From Meridianimarinicoccus marinus (lineage in GTDB: Bacteria > Pseudomonadota > Alphaproteobacteria > Rhodobacterales > Rhodobacteraceae), in the NCBI RefSeq assembly GCF_040689105.1, contig NZ_JBFBVU010000008.1, positions 62,001 to 126,000 of the forward strand: 64,000 nucleotides of DNA, written 5' to 3'. Both the position numbers and the translations under genes were made by a program. Shown here piece by piece: positions 15,780 through 24,306 of this stretch; positions within the stretch are counted from its first letter, which is position 1, and each line of letters starts with the position of its first letter. The notes beneath the pieces were generated by a model. That model ran no database searches. It was not told the DNA's origin and saw nothing but the letters and a program-made list of their open reading frames with translations.

Positions 15780-17438
15780 CTATCTTTGAGCCACCTGCCA
15801 CTTTGGGTGAATCCATGGCCTGGCATTTGACGCCGCCAGCATCCCTTTGCCCAGAATGTGGTCCGCGGCTTTCTCGCCGGTCATGATCGACGGTCCGTTC
15901 AGGTTGCCGTTGGGAATGCGTGGAAAGATCGAACTGTCGGCTACCCGCAACCGGTCCACCCCGATCACCCGGCACGCCGGATCGACGACCGCGTTCGGAT
16001 CGTCGGCGCGGCCCATGCGACAGGTGCCGCAGGGATGATAGGCGCTTTCCACATGCTCGCGCAGGAACCCGTCCAGCTCGTCGTCGCTTTGCAGCGCCGC
16101 GCCCGGCTGGATCTCGTGTTTCACGAAGGGCTTGAACGCCTCTTGCGCGAAGATCTCGCGTGTCAGGCGGATGCAGGTGCGGAAATCCTGCCAATCCTCT
16201 GGCGTGCTCATGTAGTTGAACAGGATGCGCGGCGCGGCTGCCGGATCCGATGACGACAAGGTGATCTCGCCGCGCGAAGCGGATCGCATCGGCCCCACAT
16301 GGGCCTGAAACCCATGCCCTTCCGCCGCCGCCTGCCCGTCATAGCGCACGGCGATGGGCAGGAAATGGTATTGAATGTCGGGATAGCGCACCCCGGCCTT
16401 CGAGCGGATGAAGGCCGCGCTTTCGAACTGGTTCGACGCGCCAAGCCCGCTGCGGGTGAACAGCCATTGCGCGCCGATCAGTGCCTTGCCCCAGAGGTTC
16501 CAGTATTTGAACAGGGTGACAGGCTGGCTCGCCGCCATTTGCAGATAGATTTCAAGGTGATCCTGCAGGTTCTGGCCCACGCCGGGCCGGTCCGCCAGCA
16601 CCGCGATCCCATGCGCGGCCAGGTGCGCGGCCGGACCGATGCCCGACAGCATCAGCAGTTTCGGCGAATTGATCGACGAGGCCGCAAGGATCACCTCACG
16701 CCGGGCACCGATGACCTCGATCTTGCCGCCCCGGTCGATCTCGACCCCAACGGCGCGCCCGGCCTCGATCACCACCCGGCGCGCCAGACCGCGCAGCAGA
16801 TCGCAATTGGGCCGTTTCAGCGTCGGTTTCAGATAGGCATTGGCCGCAGACCAGCGCTGGCCCTTCCAGACCGTCTGTTCCATCGGGCCGAAACCCTCTT
16901 GCTGGCGGCCGTTGTAATCGTCGGTGACCTGATAGCCCGCCTGCCGCCCGGCCTCGACGAAAGCCGCGTGCAGCGGGTTGTCGCGCGGACCGCGCGTGAC
17001 ATGCAGCGGCCCGCCGCGCCCGCGCCAGTCCGCGTCACCGCCCTGACCGCCGTCGTGCCAGTCTTCCATGCGCTTGAAATAGGGCAGCACATCGGCATAG
17101 GCCCAGCCCTCGGCGCCGCTTTCGGCCCAATGGTCGTAGTCCCCGGCATGACCGCGCACATAGACCATCCCGTTGATCGAGGACGATCCGCCGATGACCT
17201 TGCCGCGCGGGGTGACCAGCCGCCGCCCACCCAGATGCGGCTCGGGCTCGGTCTTGAAGCCCCAGTCATAGCGCGACATGTTCATCGGATAGCTCAGCGC
17301 GGCGGGCATCTGGATCAGCGGCCCAGCATCGGTGCCGCCATGTTCGATGACCAGAACCGAGGCCCCGGCCTCGGACAACCGGTAGGCCATGGCGCAGCCC
17401 GCAGATCCGGCCCCGACGATCACGTAATCCGCTTGCAT
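15780..17438 (-). CDS. betA: Choline dehydrogenase (GMC oxidoreductase)
   Basis: 552 residues, the usual BetA length. It begins with the FAD-binding VIVGAGSAGCAMAYRLSEAG (about residues 6-25), has the GMC signature around VIGGSSSINGMVYVRGHAGD, and the C-terminal active-site histidine region SAYHPCGTCRMG followed by GNLNGPSIMTGEKAADHI. It is membrane-associated and oxidises choline to betaine aldehyde. The start MQADYVIVG is chosen over an upstream in-frame start because it fits the family. It is the last gene of the betICBA unit, 10 bases after betB. Confidence 0.96.
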   Translation of the reverse strand: MQADYVIVGAGSAGCAMAYRLSEAGASVLVIEHGGTDAGPLIQMPAALSYPMNMSRYDWGFKTEPEPHLGGRRLVTPRGKVIGGSSSINGMVYVRGHAGDYDHWAESGAEGWAYADVLPYFKRMEDWHDGGQGGDADWRGRGGPLHVTRGPRDNPLHAAFVEAGRQAGYQVTDDYNGRQQEGFGPMEQTVWKGQRWSAANAYLKPTLKRPNCDLLRGLARRVVIEAGRAVGVEIDRGGKIEVIGARREVILAASSINSPKLLMLSGIGPAAHLAAHGIAVLADRPGVGQNLQDHLEIYLQMAASQPVTLFKYWNLWGKALIGAQWLFTRSGLGASNQFESAAFIRSKAGVRYPDIQYHFLPIAVRYDGQAAAEGHGFQAHVGPMRSASRGEITLSSSDPAAAPRILFNYMSTPEDWQDFRTCIRLTREIFAQEAFKPFVKHEIQPGAALQSDDELDGFLREHVESAYHPCGTCRMGRADDPNAVVDPACRVIGVDRLRVADSSIFPRIPNGNLNGPSIMTGEKAADHILGKGMLAASNARPWIHPKWQVAQR

Positions 17439-17448
17439 GGCAGGCTCC

Positions 17449-18906
17449 TCAGTACGGGGCTTCGACATCGCCCATGCCGACATAGACGGTCTTGAGCTGC
17501 GAATAATGCTCGATCGCGGCCTTGGCGTTCTCGCGCCCGACGCCGCTGGCCTTGACGCCGCCGAAGGGCATTTCCACCGGGGTCAGATTGTAGGTGTTGA
17601 TCCAGCAGGTGCCGGCCTCGAACCCAGCCGCAACGCGGTGGGCGCGGGCCAGATCGCGGGTAAACACACCTGCCGCCAGCCCAAAGGCGGTGGCATTGGC
17701 GCGGGCCAGAACCTCGGCTTCATCGTCGAAATCCAGCACCGACAGGACCGGGCCAAAGATTTCCTCGCGGGCGATGGTCATCTGGTCGGTGACATCGGCA
17801 AAGATCGTCGGCGCGATATAGCAACCGGGACGGTCCAGCCGCGTTCCGCCCAGCACCAGCCGCGCGCCTTCGGCCACGCCCTTGGCGATATAGTCCAGCA
17901 CGATCTGCCCCTGCGCCTCGGTGGCCATGGGGCCGAAATTGGTGGCCTCGTCCAGCGGATCGCCGATCACCGCCGTGCCGACGCGGGCGGCGAGACAGTC
18001 CAGGAACGCGTGTTTCAGCGCCTTGTGGACGAAAACACGGGTGCCGTTGGAACAGATCTGGCCCGAGGAATAGAAATTCGCGTTGATCGTCGCGCTGACG
18101 GCGTTTTCCAGATCCGCGTCCTCGAAGATCACCAGCGGAGATTTCCCCCCCAGTTCCATCGTCACATGCTTGATCCCCGCCGCCGCCGCCGCATAGACCT
18201 TGCGGCCCGTGGGGACCGAGCCTGTCAGCGACACCTTGTCGACCCGCGCATCGCCCACCAGCGCGGCGCCGACCGCGCCCATGCCCTGCACCACGTTGAA
18301 CACGCCGTCGGGCAGGCCTGCTTCGGTCAGGATCTCGGCCAGTTTCAGCGCCCCCAAGGGCGTGGTTTCCGAGGGTTTGAAAATCATCACATTGCCGCAG
18401 GCCAGCGCCGGGGCCGCCTTCCAGCAGGCGATCTGGGTGGGATAGTTCCAGGCGCCGATGCCGACACAGATCCCCAGCGGCTCGCGGATCGTATAGGCGA
18501 AATCATCGCCAAGCTGGATATGCTCGCCGGTCAGGCTGCCGGCCAGCCCGCCGAGGTATTCCAGCGCGTCGGCGCCGCTGGCCGCATCGGCCACCAGCGT
18601 TTCCTGCAACGGCTTGCCGGTGTCCAGCGTTTCCAGAACCGACAGGTCGCGGTTGCGGTCGCGGATCAGGTCGGCAGCGCGGCGCAGGATGCGGCCGCGT
18701 TCGGTGCCAGTCATGGCGCGCCACGCCGGCAGGGCCGCCTGCGACGCCGCCAGCGCCTGTTCCACCACGGCGGGGGTCGCCGCGTGCAGATGCGCGATCG
18801 TGCTGCCATCGGCGGGATAGATCACCGCTATCGGTTCCCCGGCGGTGTCCTCGACGAAGGCGCCGTTGATATAGTGGCTGGCGCGGGGCTGGGCGGTCTG
18901 GGGCAT
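17449..18906 (-). CDS. betB: Betaine aldehyde dehydrogenase
   Basis: 485 residues of the aldehyde dehydrogenase superfamily, closest in layout to BetB: N-terminal ASHYINGAFVEDTAGE, AWNYPTQIACWKAAPAL, the general base in MELGGKSPLVIF and the catalytic cysteine in YSSGQICSNGTRVFV. It converts betaine aldehyde to glycine betaine with NAD(P). It sits between choline sulfatase (4-base gap upstream) and choline dehydrogenase, and is clearly cotranscribed with them. Only the cofactor preference is open. Confidence 0.96.
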   Translation of the reverse strand: MPQTAQPRASHYINGAFVEDTAGEPIAVIYPADGSTIAHLHAATPAVVEQALAASQAALPAWRAMTGTERGRILRRAADLIRDRNRDLSVLETLDTGKPLQETLVADAASGADALEYLGGLAGSLTGEHIQLGDDFAYTIREPLGICVGIGAWNYPTQIACWKAAPALACGNVMIFKPSETTPLGALKLAEILTEAGLPDGVFNVVQGMGAVGAALVGDARVDKVSLTGSVPTGRKVYAAAAAGIKHVTMELGGKSPLVIFEDADLENAVSATINANFYSSGQICSNGTRVFVHKALKHAFLDCLAARVGTAVIGDPLDEATNFGPMATEAQGQIVLDYIAKGVAEGARLVLGGTRLDRPGCYIAPTIFADVTDQMTIAREEIFGPVLSVLDFDDEAEVLARANATAFGLAAGVFTRDLARAHRVAAGFEAGTCWINTYNLTPVEMPFGGVKASGVGRENAKAAIEHYSQLKTVYVGMGDVEAPY

Positions 18907-18910
18907 TGGG

Positions 18911-20419
18911 TCACTCTCCGCGCGGGAAGCGCTGGTTTTCTTCGACTTTGTTCAGGTCCATGTGGTTGCGCATGAACCGTTCTGAAGCTTGTTGCAGGGG
19001 CTGGAAGTCCCACGGGAAATAGCGGCCGTTGCGCAGCGCCTCGTAGACGATCCAACGGCGGGCCTGGCTTTCGCGCACCTGCGCATCGAATTGCGCCAGA
19101 TCCCAGCGGTCGGCGGCCAGATCGCGGAAATGGGCCAGGGTTTCGGCATGGGCGGGATCGTCGGCAAGGTTGGCCAACTCGTGCGGATCGGCGTCCAGAT
19201 CGAACAATTGCTCGGGGTCCAGCACGCAGTTGGTGTATTTCCAGCGCCCGGCCCGCAGCGCGATCAGCGGCGCATTCGAGGCTTCGGCGGCATATTCCAT
19301 CGCCACCGGCTTGCCCCGCGCGTCGCCAGGTCCGACCCCGGCCAGCGACACCCCTTCGACCCAGGGGGAGACCTCTTGCAGGTCGACGCCCGCCAGTTCG
19401 CACAAGGTCGGCGTCACATCCAGCGTCGAAACCGGATCGTCCACGCGCCCGGCCGTCATGCCCGGTGCCGCGATCATCAGCGGCACCCGCGCCGAGCCTT
19501 CATAGAAGCACATCTTGAACCACAGCCCACGCTCGCCCAGCATGTCGCCGTGGTCGGACACGAAGACGATCACCGCCTCTTGCCGCGTGGCCTCCAGCGC
19601 CCTCAGGATTTCTCCGATCTTGTCGTCCAGATACGAAATATTGGCGAAATAGGCGCGGCGCGACCGGGCGATATCGGTCTCGGTGATGTCGAAACTGCGC
19701 CAGTCGTTGGCGTCGAAGATGCGCTTGGAATGGGCGTCCTGATCCGCATAGGGCATGGCCGGGATCTGCGGCGCCAGATGGGCGCAATCTTCGTACAGGT
19801 CCCAGTAGTCCTTGCGCGCCACATAAGGATCATGCGGATGGGTGAAGCTGACCGTCAGGCACCACGGGCGCGGATCATGGCCGCGCGCCAGATCGCGGAT
19901 CTTTGCGGTGGCGTGGAAGGCGACCTCGTCGTCGTATTCCATCTGGTTGGAGGTTTCCGCCACCCCCGCTCCGGTCACCGACCCCATGTTGTGATACCAC
20001 CAGTCGATGCGTTCGCCGGGCTTGCGGTAATCCGGGGTCCAGCCGAAATCGGCAGGGTAGATGTCGGTGGTCAGGCGCTGTTCGAACCCGTGCAACTGGT
20101 CGGGACCGACGAAATGCATCTTGCCCGACAGGCAGGTCTGGTAGCCAGCGCGGCGCAGGTGATGGGCATAGGTCGGAATGTCCGACGTGAACTCGGCGGC
20201 ATTGTCATAGACCCGCGTTCGCGACGGCAGCAGCCCCGACATGAAGCTGGCCCGCCCCGGCGCGCACAGCGGCGAGGCGGTATAGGCATTGGCATAGCGG
20301 GTCGAGCGTGCCGCCAGCGCCTTGAGGTTCGGCGCATGCAGCCAATCGGCCGGACCGTCGGGAAACAGCGTGCCGTTCAACTGGTCGACCATCAAGATAA
20401 GGAAGTTGGGACGGGTCAT
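18911..20419 (-). CDS. betC: Choline-sulfatase
   Basis: 502 residues of the type I sulfatase family. The formylglycine motif C-x-P-x-R is present as SPLCAPGRASFMSG (about 50-63), so a formylglycine-generating enzyme is needed to activate it. Metal-binding LILMVDQLNG at the N-terminus and FVSDHGDMLGERGLW later are typical. It hydrolyses choline-O-sulfate to choline and sulfate. The C-terminal extension with a WDFQPLQQASERFMRNHMDL tail is a BetC trait. The start overlaps the betI stop (ATGA). Confidence 0.95.
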   Translation of the reverse strand: MTRPNFLILMVDQLNGTLFPDGPADWLHAPNLKALAARSTRYANAYTASPLCAPGRASFMSGLLPSRTRVYDNAAEFTSDIPTYAHHLRRAGYQTCLSGKMHFVGPDQLHGFEQRLTTDIYPADFGWTPDYRKPGERIDWWYHNMGSVTGAGVAETSNQMEYDDEVAFHATAKIRDLARGHDPRPWCLTVSFTHPHDPYVARKDYWDLYEDCAHLAPQIPAMPYADQDAHSKRIFDANDWRSFDITETDIARSRRAYFANISYLDDKIGEILRALEATRQEAVIVFVSDHGDMLGERGLWFKMCFYEGSARVPLMIAAPGMTAGRVDDPVSTLDVTPTLCELAGVDLQEVSPWVEGVSLAGVGPGDARGKPVAMEYAAEASNAPLIALRAGRWKYTNCVLDPEQLFDLDADPHELANLADDPAHAETLAHFRDLAADRWDLAQFDAQVRESQARRWIVYEALRNGRYFPWDFQPLQQASERFMRNHMDLNKVEENQRFPRGE

Positions 20420-21003
20420 GAACGTGCCTCCGCAGCGATGGCCATGTCCAGATAGGCCATGACATGGCGCACGGCGGCCTCGGCCCGTGGGCCGTCGGCC
20501 TTCAGGACCTGACGGATATAGAGCCCGTCGATCAGGGCGCCGGTGGTTTCGGCGATATCCTCGGCCCGCGCGCCGACAAGGGGGCGCAGATCATGCACAA
20601 GATTGCTGTGCAGACGCCGCCGATACAGCCGCAACAGCCGCAGCGTGGCGTCGGAATTCAGCGCGTGCACATAGAAGTTCAGCCAGGCCGCCACCACGCC
20701 GGGCCGGAAACTGGCCGGGGCGAAACAGGTCTGGACGACGGCCCGAAGCCGCGCCCGCGGGTCCGTCTGCCCGGCCAGCGCCAAGCGGGCCTCGGCCCCG
20801 AAATCGGTCAGAACGGTGCGCATCGCGGCCAGGAACAGCTTGTCCTTGCTGCCGAAATAGTGATGCGCCAGGGCACTGGACACCCCCGCCCGGCGGGCGA
20901 TCTGGCTCATCGTCACCTCAAGCGACCCGGCCGCGCCGATCTCGGCGATGGTGGCGGCCACCAGCGTCTGGCGGCGGATCGGCTCCATTCCCAGTTTTGG
21001 CAT
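20416..21003 (-). CDS. betI: TetR-family repressor of the choline genes
   Basis: 195 residues. MPKLGMEPIRRQTLVAAT at the N-terminus is the hallmark BetI start, so the ATG at that codon is chosen over one seven codons upstream. The helix-turn-helix follows (MSQIARRAGVSSALAHHYFG, about 32-51) and a ligand domain with the BetI-like FYVHALNSDATLRLLRLYRR. BetI represses bet genes until choline is present. It is the first gene of betICBA and divergent from choXWV, with a dyad operator in between. Confidence 0.95.
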   Translation of the reverse strand: MPKLGMEPIRRQTLVAATIAEIGAAGSLEVTMSQIARRAGVSSALAHHYFGSKDKLFLAAMRTVLTDFGAEARLALAGQTDPRARLRAVVQTCFAPASFRPGVVAAWLNFYVHALNSDATLRLLRLYRRRLHSNLVHDLRPLVGARAEDIAETTGALIDGLYIRQVLKADGPRAEAAVRHVMAYLDMAIAAEARS

Positions 21004-21018
21004 TTTCAACCTTACCTG

Positions 21019-21081
21019 TTGCAAAATTCATTCTTTCGGTTCTTAATTGACTCGTCAATCAATAAAACACGGGGAGTCCTC
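21019..21081 (+). promoter_or_regulatory. choX promoter with BetI-type operator
   Basis: The dyad TTAATTGACTCGTCAATCAA (21043-21062) has perfect inner arms ATTGAC/GTCAAT and only one mismatch in the outer part. Its ATTGAC-type arms resemble known BetI operators. It overlaps a possible -10 (TTAATT, 21043-21048) placed 18 bases after TTGCAA (21019-21024). A GGGGAG ribosome site precedes choX. A single site between divergent betI and choX could control both units. Confidence 0.65.
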
Positions 21082-22008
21082 ATGACCAAATTCCTGACCA
21101 GCACGGCGTTGGCGCTGACCCTCACCGCCACCACCGCCGCCGCCGATTGCGGCGAAGTCAATTTTGCCGATGTTGGCTGGACCGACATCACCGCCACCAC
21201 TGCAGCCACCACGGTGATCCTGGATGCGCTTGGCTACGAGACTGACGTGAAGGTCCTGTCGGTGCCAGTGACCTATACCTCGATGGCCAAGGGCGACATC
21301 GACGTGTTCCTCGGCAACTGGATGCCGACGATGGAGGCCGACATCGCCCCCTACCGCGAGGCGGGCACCGTCGACACCGTACGCGAGAACCTTGAAGGCG
21401 CGAAATACACACTGGCGACCAATGCTGCAGGGGCCGCCTTGGGCATCACTTCTTTCGCTTCTATCGCAGACCATGCCGACGCGCTGGACGAGACCATCTA
21501 TGGCATCGAGCCAGGCAATGACGGCAATCGCCTGATCATGGACATGTTCGCGGCCGACGCCTTTGGTCTGAAGGATTTCGAGGTCAAGGAAAGTTCGGAA
21601 CAGGGGATGCTGGCGCAGGTGGCCCGCGCCTCCCGCAAGGGCGATCCGGTGGTCTTCCTGGGGTGGGAACCGCATCCGATGAACGCCAATTTCGAGCTGA
21701 CCTATCTGGAAGGCGGCGACGACTGGTTCGGCCCCGATTTCGGCGGCGCGACGGTCTATACCAACACCCGCGCGGGCTATGTGGACGAATGCCCCAACGT
21801 CGGCGCGCTGTTGAAGAACCTGAAGTTCACGCTGGCCATGGAAAACGAGATCATGGGCGCGATCCTGAACGATGGCGAAGATCCCGACGATGCCGCAGAA
21901 GCCTGGATGAAAGCCAATACCGATGTGGTGACGGGCTGGCTCGATGGTGTGACAACCATTGATGGCGGCGACGCGAAGGCCGCGGTTGCGGCAGAACTGG
22001 CGGACTGA
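21082..22008 (+). CDS. choX: Choline/quaternary amine ABC transporter, substrate-binding protein
   Basis: 308 residues with a Sec signal peptide (MTKFLTSTALALTLTATTAA, cleavage near AAA-D) and the OpuAC/ChoX fold. Aromatic-box candidates lie in LGNWMPTMEADIA and FLGWEPHPMNANFEL. It is a periplasmic protein that delivers choline to ChoWV. Adjacency to betICBA makes choline the most likely ligand. A strong hairpin follows the gene, as often seen after highly expressed binding proteins. Confidence 0.93.
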   Translation: MTKFLTSTALALTLTATTAAADCGEVNFADVGWTDITATTAATTVILDALGYETDVKVLSVPVTYTSMAKGDIDVFLGNWMPTMEADIAPYREAGTVDTVRENLEGAKYTLATNAAGAALGITSFASIADHADALDETIYGIEPGNDGNRLIMDMFAADAFGLKDFEVKESSEQGMLAQVARASRKGDPVVFLGWEPHPMNANFELTYLEGGDDWFGPDFGGATVYTNTRAGYVDECPNVGALLKNLKFTLAMENEIMGAILNDGEDPDDAAEAWMKANTDVVTGWLDGVTTIDGGDAKAAVAAELAD

Positions 22009-22017
22009 CGATCCTGA

Positions 22018-22039
22018 CCCTCCGGGTCCGCCCGGAGGG
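22018..22039 (+). terminator. Hairpin between choX and choW
   Basis: CCCTCCGGG-tccg-CCCGGAGGG, a perfect 9-base stem with a 4-base loop in the 50-base choX-choW spacer and no T run. It probably protects the choX message or partly terminates, giving more binding protein than permease. Confidence 0.7.
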
Positions 22040-22058
22040 TTGAACCGAAAGGGGCGCC

Positions 22059-22892
22059 ATGACCTGGCTGACAGAAAACAAGATCCCGGTCGGAGACTGG
22101 GCGGAAGCCTTCTTTGACTGGTTGCAGGTGAATGGCGCCTGGGCCTTCGACGGGTTGGCCGAGGCCATGGAATGGCTGATCGAGGCGATCCTCTGGGTGC
22201 TGCAAACGCCGCATCCGCTGATCGTCGTCGCGGTCTTCGCGCTGGCGGCCTATGGCTTGCAGCGCAGTGTGAAAATCTCGGCTTTCGTGGTGCTGGGCTT
22301 CCTGTTCATCCTGAACCAGGGCTATTGGGAAGAAACCACCGAAAGCCTGACGCTGGTGCTGTCGGCCTGTGTGGTCTGCATGGGGGTCGGCGTGCCCATC
22401 GGCATCGCCGCCGCGCACCGCCCGCACCTGTACCAGGCGATGCGGCCGGTGCTTGACCTGATGCAGACCCTGCCCACCTTCGTCTACCTGATCCCGGCGA
22501 TCGTGTTCTTCGGCATCGGCATGGTGCCGGGGCTGATCGCCACGGTGATCTTCGTGCTGCCGGCTCCGATCCGGCTGACGCAACTGGGCGTGGCCTCCAC
22601 CCCGAAACCGCTGCTGGAGGCCGCGCAAGCCTTCGGAGCCACACCCTCGCAGACCCTGTGGAAGGTCGAATTGCCCTATGCGCTGCCGCAGATCATGACC
22701 GGGCTGAACCAGACCATCATGCTGTCGCTGTCGATGGTGGTGATCGCGGCACTGGTTGGTGCCGACGGGCTGGGGGTGCCGGTGGTGCGGGCCCTGAACC
22801 AGGTCAACACCGGGCTGGGCTTTGAAAGCGGCTTCATCATCGTGGTGGTCGCCATCCTGCTGGACCGGATGCTGAGGGTGCGGGATCAATGA
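22059..22892 (+). CDS. choW: Choline/quaternary amine ABC transporter, permease
   Basis: 277 residues of the binding-protein-dependent permease family with about six membrane segments (for example the stretch from LIVVAVFALAAYGL, and VVCMGVGVPIGIAAA). The EAA-type cytoplasmic loop is KPLLEAAQAFGATPSQTLWK. The N-terminal amphipathic part (MTWLTENKIPVGDWAEAFFD) is typical of the glycine betaine/choline group. Its stop overlaps the start of the ATPase gene by 4 bases (ATGA). Confidence 0.94.
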   Translation: MTWLTENKIPVGDWAEAFFDWLQVNGAWAFDGLAEAMEWLIEAILWVLQTPHPLIVVAVFALAAYGLQRSVKISAFVVLGFLFILNQGYWEETTESLTLVLSACVVCMGVGVPIGIAAAHRPHLYQAMRPVLDLMQTLPTFVYLIPAIVFFGIGMVPGLIATVIFVLPAPIRLTQLGVASTPKPLLEAAQAFGATPSQTLWKVELPYALPQIMTGLNQTIMLSLSMVVIAALVGADGLGVPVVRALNQVNTGLGFESGFIIVVVAILLDRMLRVRDQ

Positions 22893-23902
22893 GCGCTGCT
22901 GTCGAATTCGACGATGTGAACATCGTCTTTGGGGATCGTCCCGATGCCGCCCTGCCGCTGATGGATGCCGGCCAGTCCCGCCCCGAGATCCAGGAGCAAA
23001 CCGGCCAGGTTCTGGGGGTCCACAACGCCAGCCTGTCGGTGGCCGAGGGCGAAATCCTTGTGCTGATGGGCCTGTCGGGATCGGGCAAATCCACGCTTCT
23101 GCGCGCGGTCAACGGGCTGAACCCGGTGGTGCGCGGCGAGGTGCGCGTAAATGACGGCGACCGCATGGTCTCGGTCACCCATGCCGATGCCCGCACGTTG
23201 CGCCACATCCGCCAGCATCGCGTCGCCATGGTGTTCCAGCAGTTCGGCCTGCTGCCGTGGCGCAGCGTCCGCGAAAACGCCGGGCTGGGGCTGGAACTCG
23301 CGGGCATGAACCCCGCCGAACGCCGCCGCAAGATCGACGAACAGCTTGAGCTTGTGGGGCTGTCGGACTGGGCCGAGCACAAGGTCGGCGAACTCTCCGG
23401 CGGCATGCAGCAGCGCGTCGGGCTGGCCCGCGCCTTTGCCACGGATGCGCCGATCCTGCTGATGGACGAGCCGTTTTCGGCGCTCGACCCGCTGATCCGC
23501 AGCCGCCTTCAGGACGAGCTGATCGAGCTTCAGGGACGGCTTCGCCGCACCATCATCTTCGTCAGCCACGATCTGGACGAGGCTTTCAAGCTGGGCGACC
23601 GCATCGCCATCATGGAAGGCGGGCGGATCGTGCAATGCGGCACCCCCCGCGACATCTTCTCGGATCCGGCCTCGGACTATGTGGCCGACTTCGTGGCCCA
23701 TATGAACCCACTGGGGGTGCTGACGGCCCGCGACGTGATGGGTCCGGCGGCGGGCACGGACGCGCCGCGCATCGATCCTGAAACCACCGTCGCCGATGTG
23801 ATGGAGCAACTGTCAGACGACGGCCAGATGCTGGTCGAGGAAGACGGCAAGATCATCGGCGCGGTCACCGCGCAGACCGTGGTCGAACGCCTGAAGGGCT
23901 AG
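22889..23902 (+). CDS. choV: Choline/quaternary amine ABC transporter, ATPase
   Basis: 337 residues. Walker A is GLSGSGKSTLLRAVNG, the signature is LSGGMQQRVGLARAFA and Walker B is ILLMDEPFSALDPL. An N-terminal extension of about 45 residues before the nucleotide domain is characteristic of the QAT (quaternary amine) ATPases. The C-terminus (about 270-337) has a single CBS-like segment (PETTVADVMEQLSDDGQMLV), known in OpuA-type proteins to sense ionic strength or nucleotides. It powers choline uptake with ChoX and ChoW. Confidence 0.94.
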   Translation: MSAAVEFDDVNIVFGDRPDAALPLMDAGQSRPEIQEQTGQVLGVHNASLSVAEGEILVLMGLSGSGKSTLLRAVNGLNPVVRGEVRVNDGDRMVSVTHADARTLRHIRQHRVAMVFQQFGLLPWRSVRENAGLGLELAGMNPAERRRKIDEQLELVGLSDWAEHKVGELSGGMQQRVGLARAFATDAPILLMDEPFSALDPLIRSRLQDELIELQGRLRRTIIFVSHDLDEAFKLGDRIAIMEGGRIVQCGTPRDIFSDPASDYVADFVAHMNPLGVLTARDVMGPAAGTDAPRIDPETTVADVMEQLSDDGQMLVEEDGKIIGAVTAQTVVERLKG

Positions 23903-24306
23903 GCCCGGATCGCTGCGTATTTCATCGTCCCGGCACGGGGGCGATGAAGTTTTGACGACAATCAGGCCCGGGCTGATTTCGATCAAGGCGGCCTGTCGCG
24001 GCGTCTTATTTCTGTCGGTCTGTCGCGCTATGCCAAGGCGCAGTCATTACTCAAGGAACCCAGATTGTCCCAGAACGGCAGGTCCTTCCCGATCCCGGTT
24101 TTCGCCCGCGATCCGGCCACCGCACCCGGCAGCGCGCCAGCGCGGCTGGCGCCGCGTCGATCCGCAACGGCCCCTGGGCGACCAGCGGGGCATCGGTGGC
24201 GGCGCTGCCATCGCCGGAGGCAGCCATTGGCACTTGCAACACCCCGTGGCAGAGGCCCATTCTGCCCCAAACCTCCACGGGGCACCTGCTCCGGAAAGGA
24301 CACCTG
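23903..24306. other. 404-base intergenic region upstream of the MaoC-Pta gene
   Basis: No gene is supported on either strand; the open frames have no family resemblance. A GATGAAGTTTTGACGAC stretch at 23942-23958 follows choV. An FNR-like box lies at 23973-23986. The part from about 24060 is GC-rich without obvious structure. A ribosome site GGAAAGGA precedes the downstream ATG. The length suggests a long leader or remnant sequence. Confidence 0.4.
23973..23986. promoter_or_regulatory. FNR/FnrL-like box
   Basis: CTGATTTCGATCAA matches the FNR family consensus TTGAT-N4-ATCAA at nine of ten defined positions. It is about 320 bases upstream of the phosphotransacetylase-acetate kinase pair, which would make sense as a low-oxygen-controlled unit. 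The distance is long and no promoter start is known, so this is tentative. Confidence 0.4.

Noticed and set aside
20416..21024. Longer BetI starting seven codons upstream
   Set aside because: MPKLGM is the conserved BetI N-terminus, so the downstream ATG is preferred.
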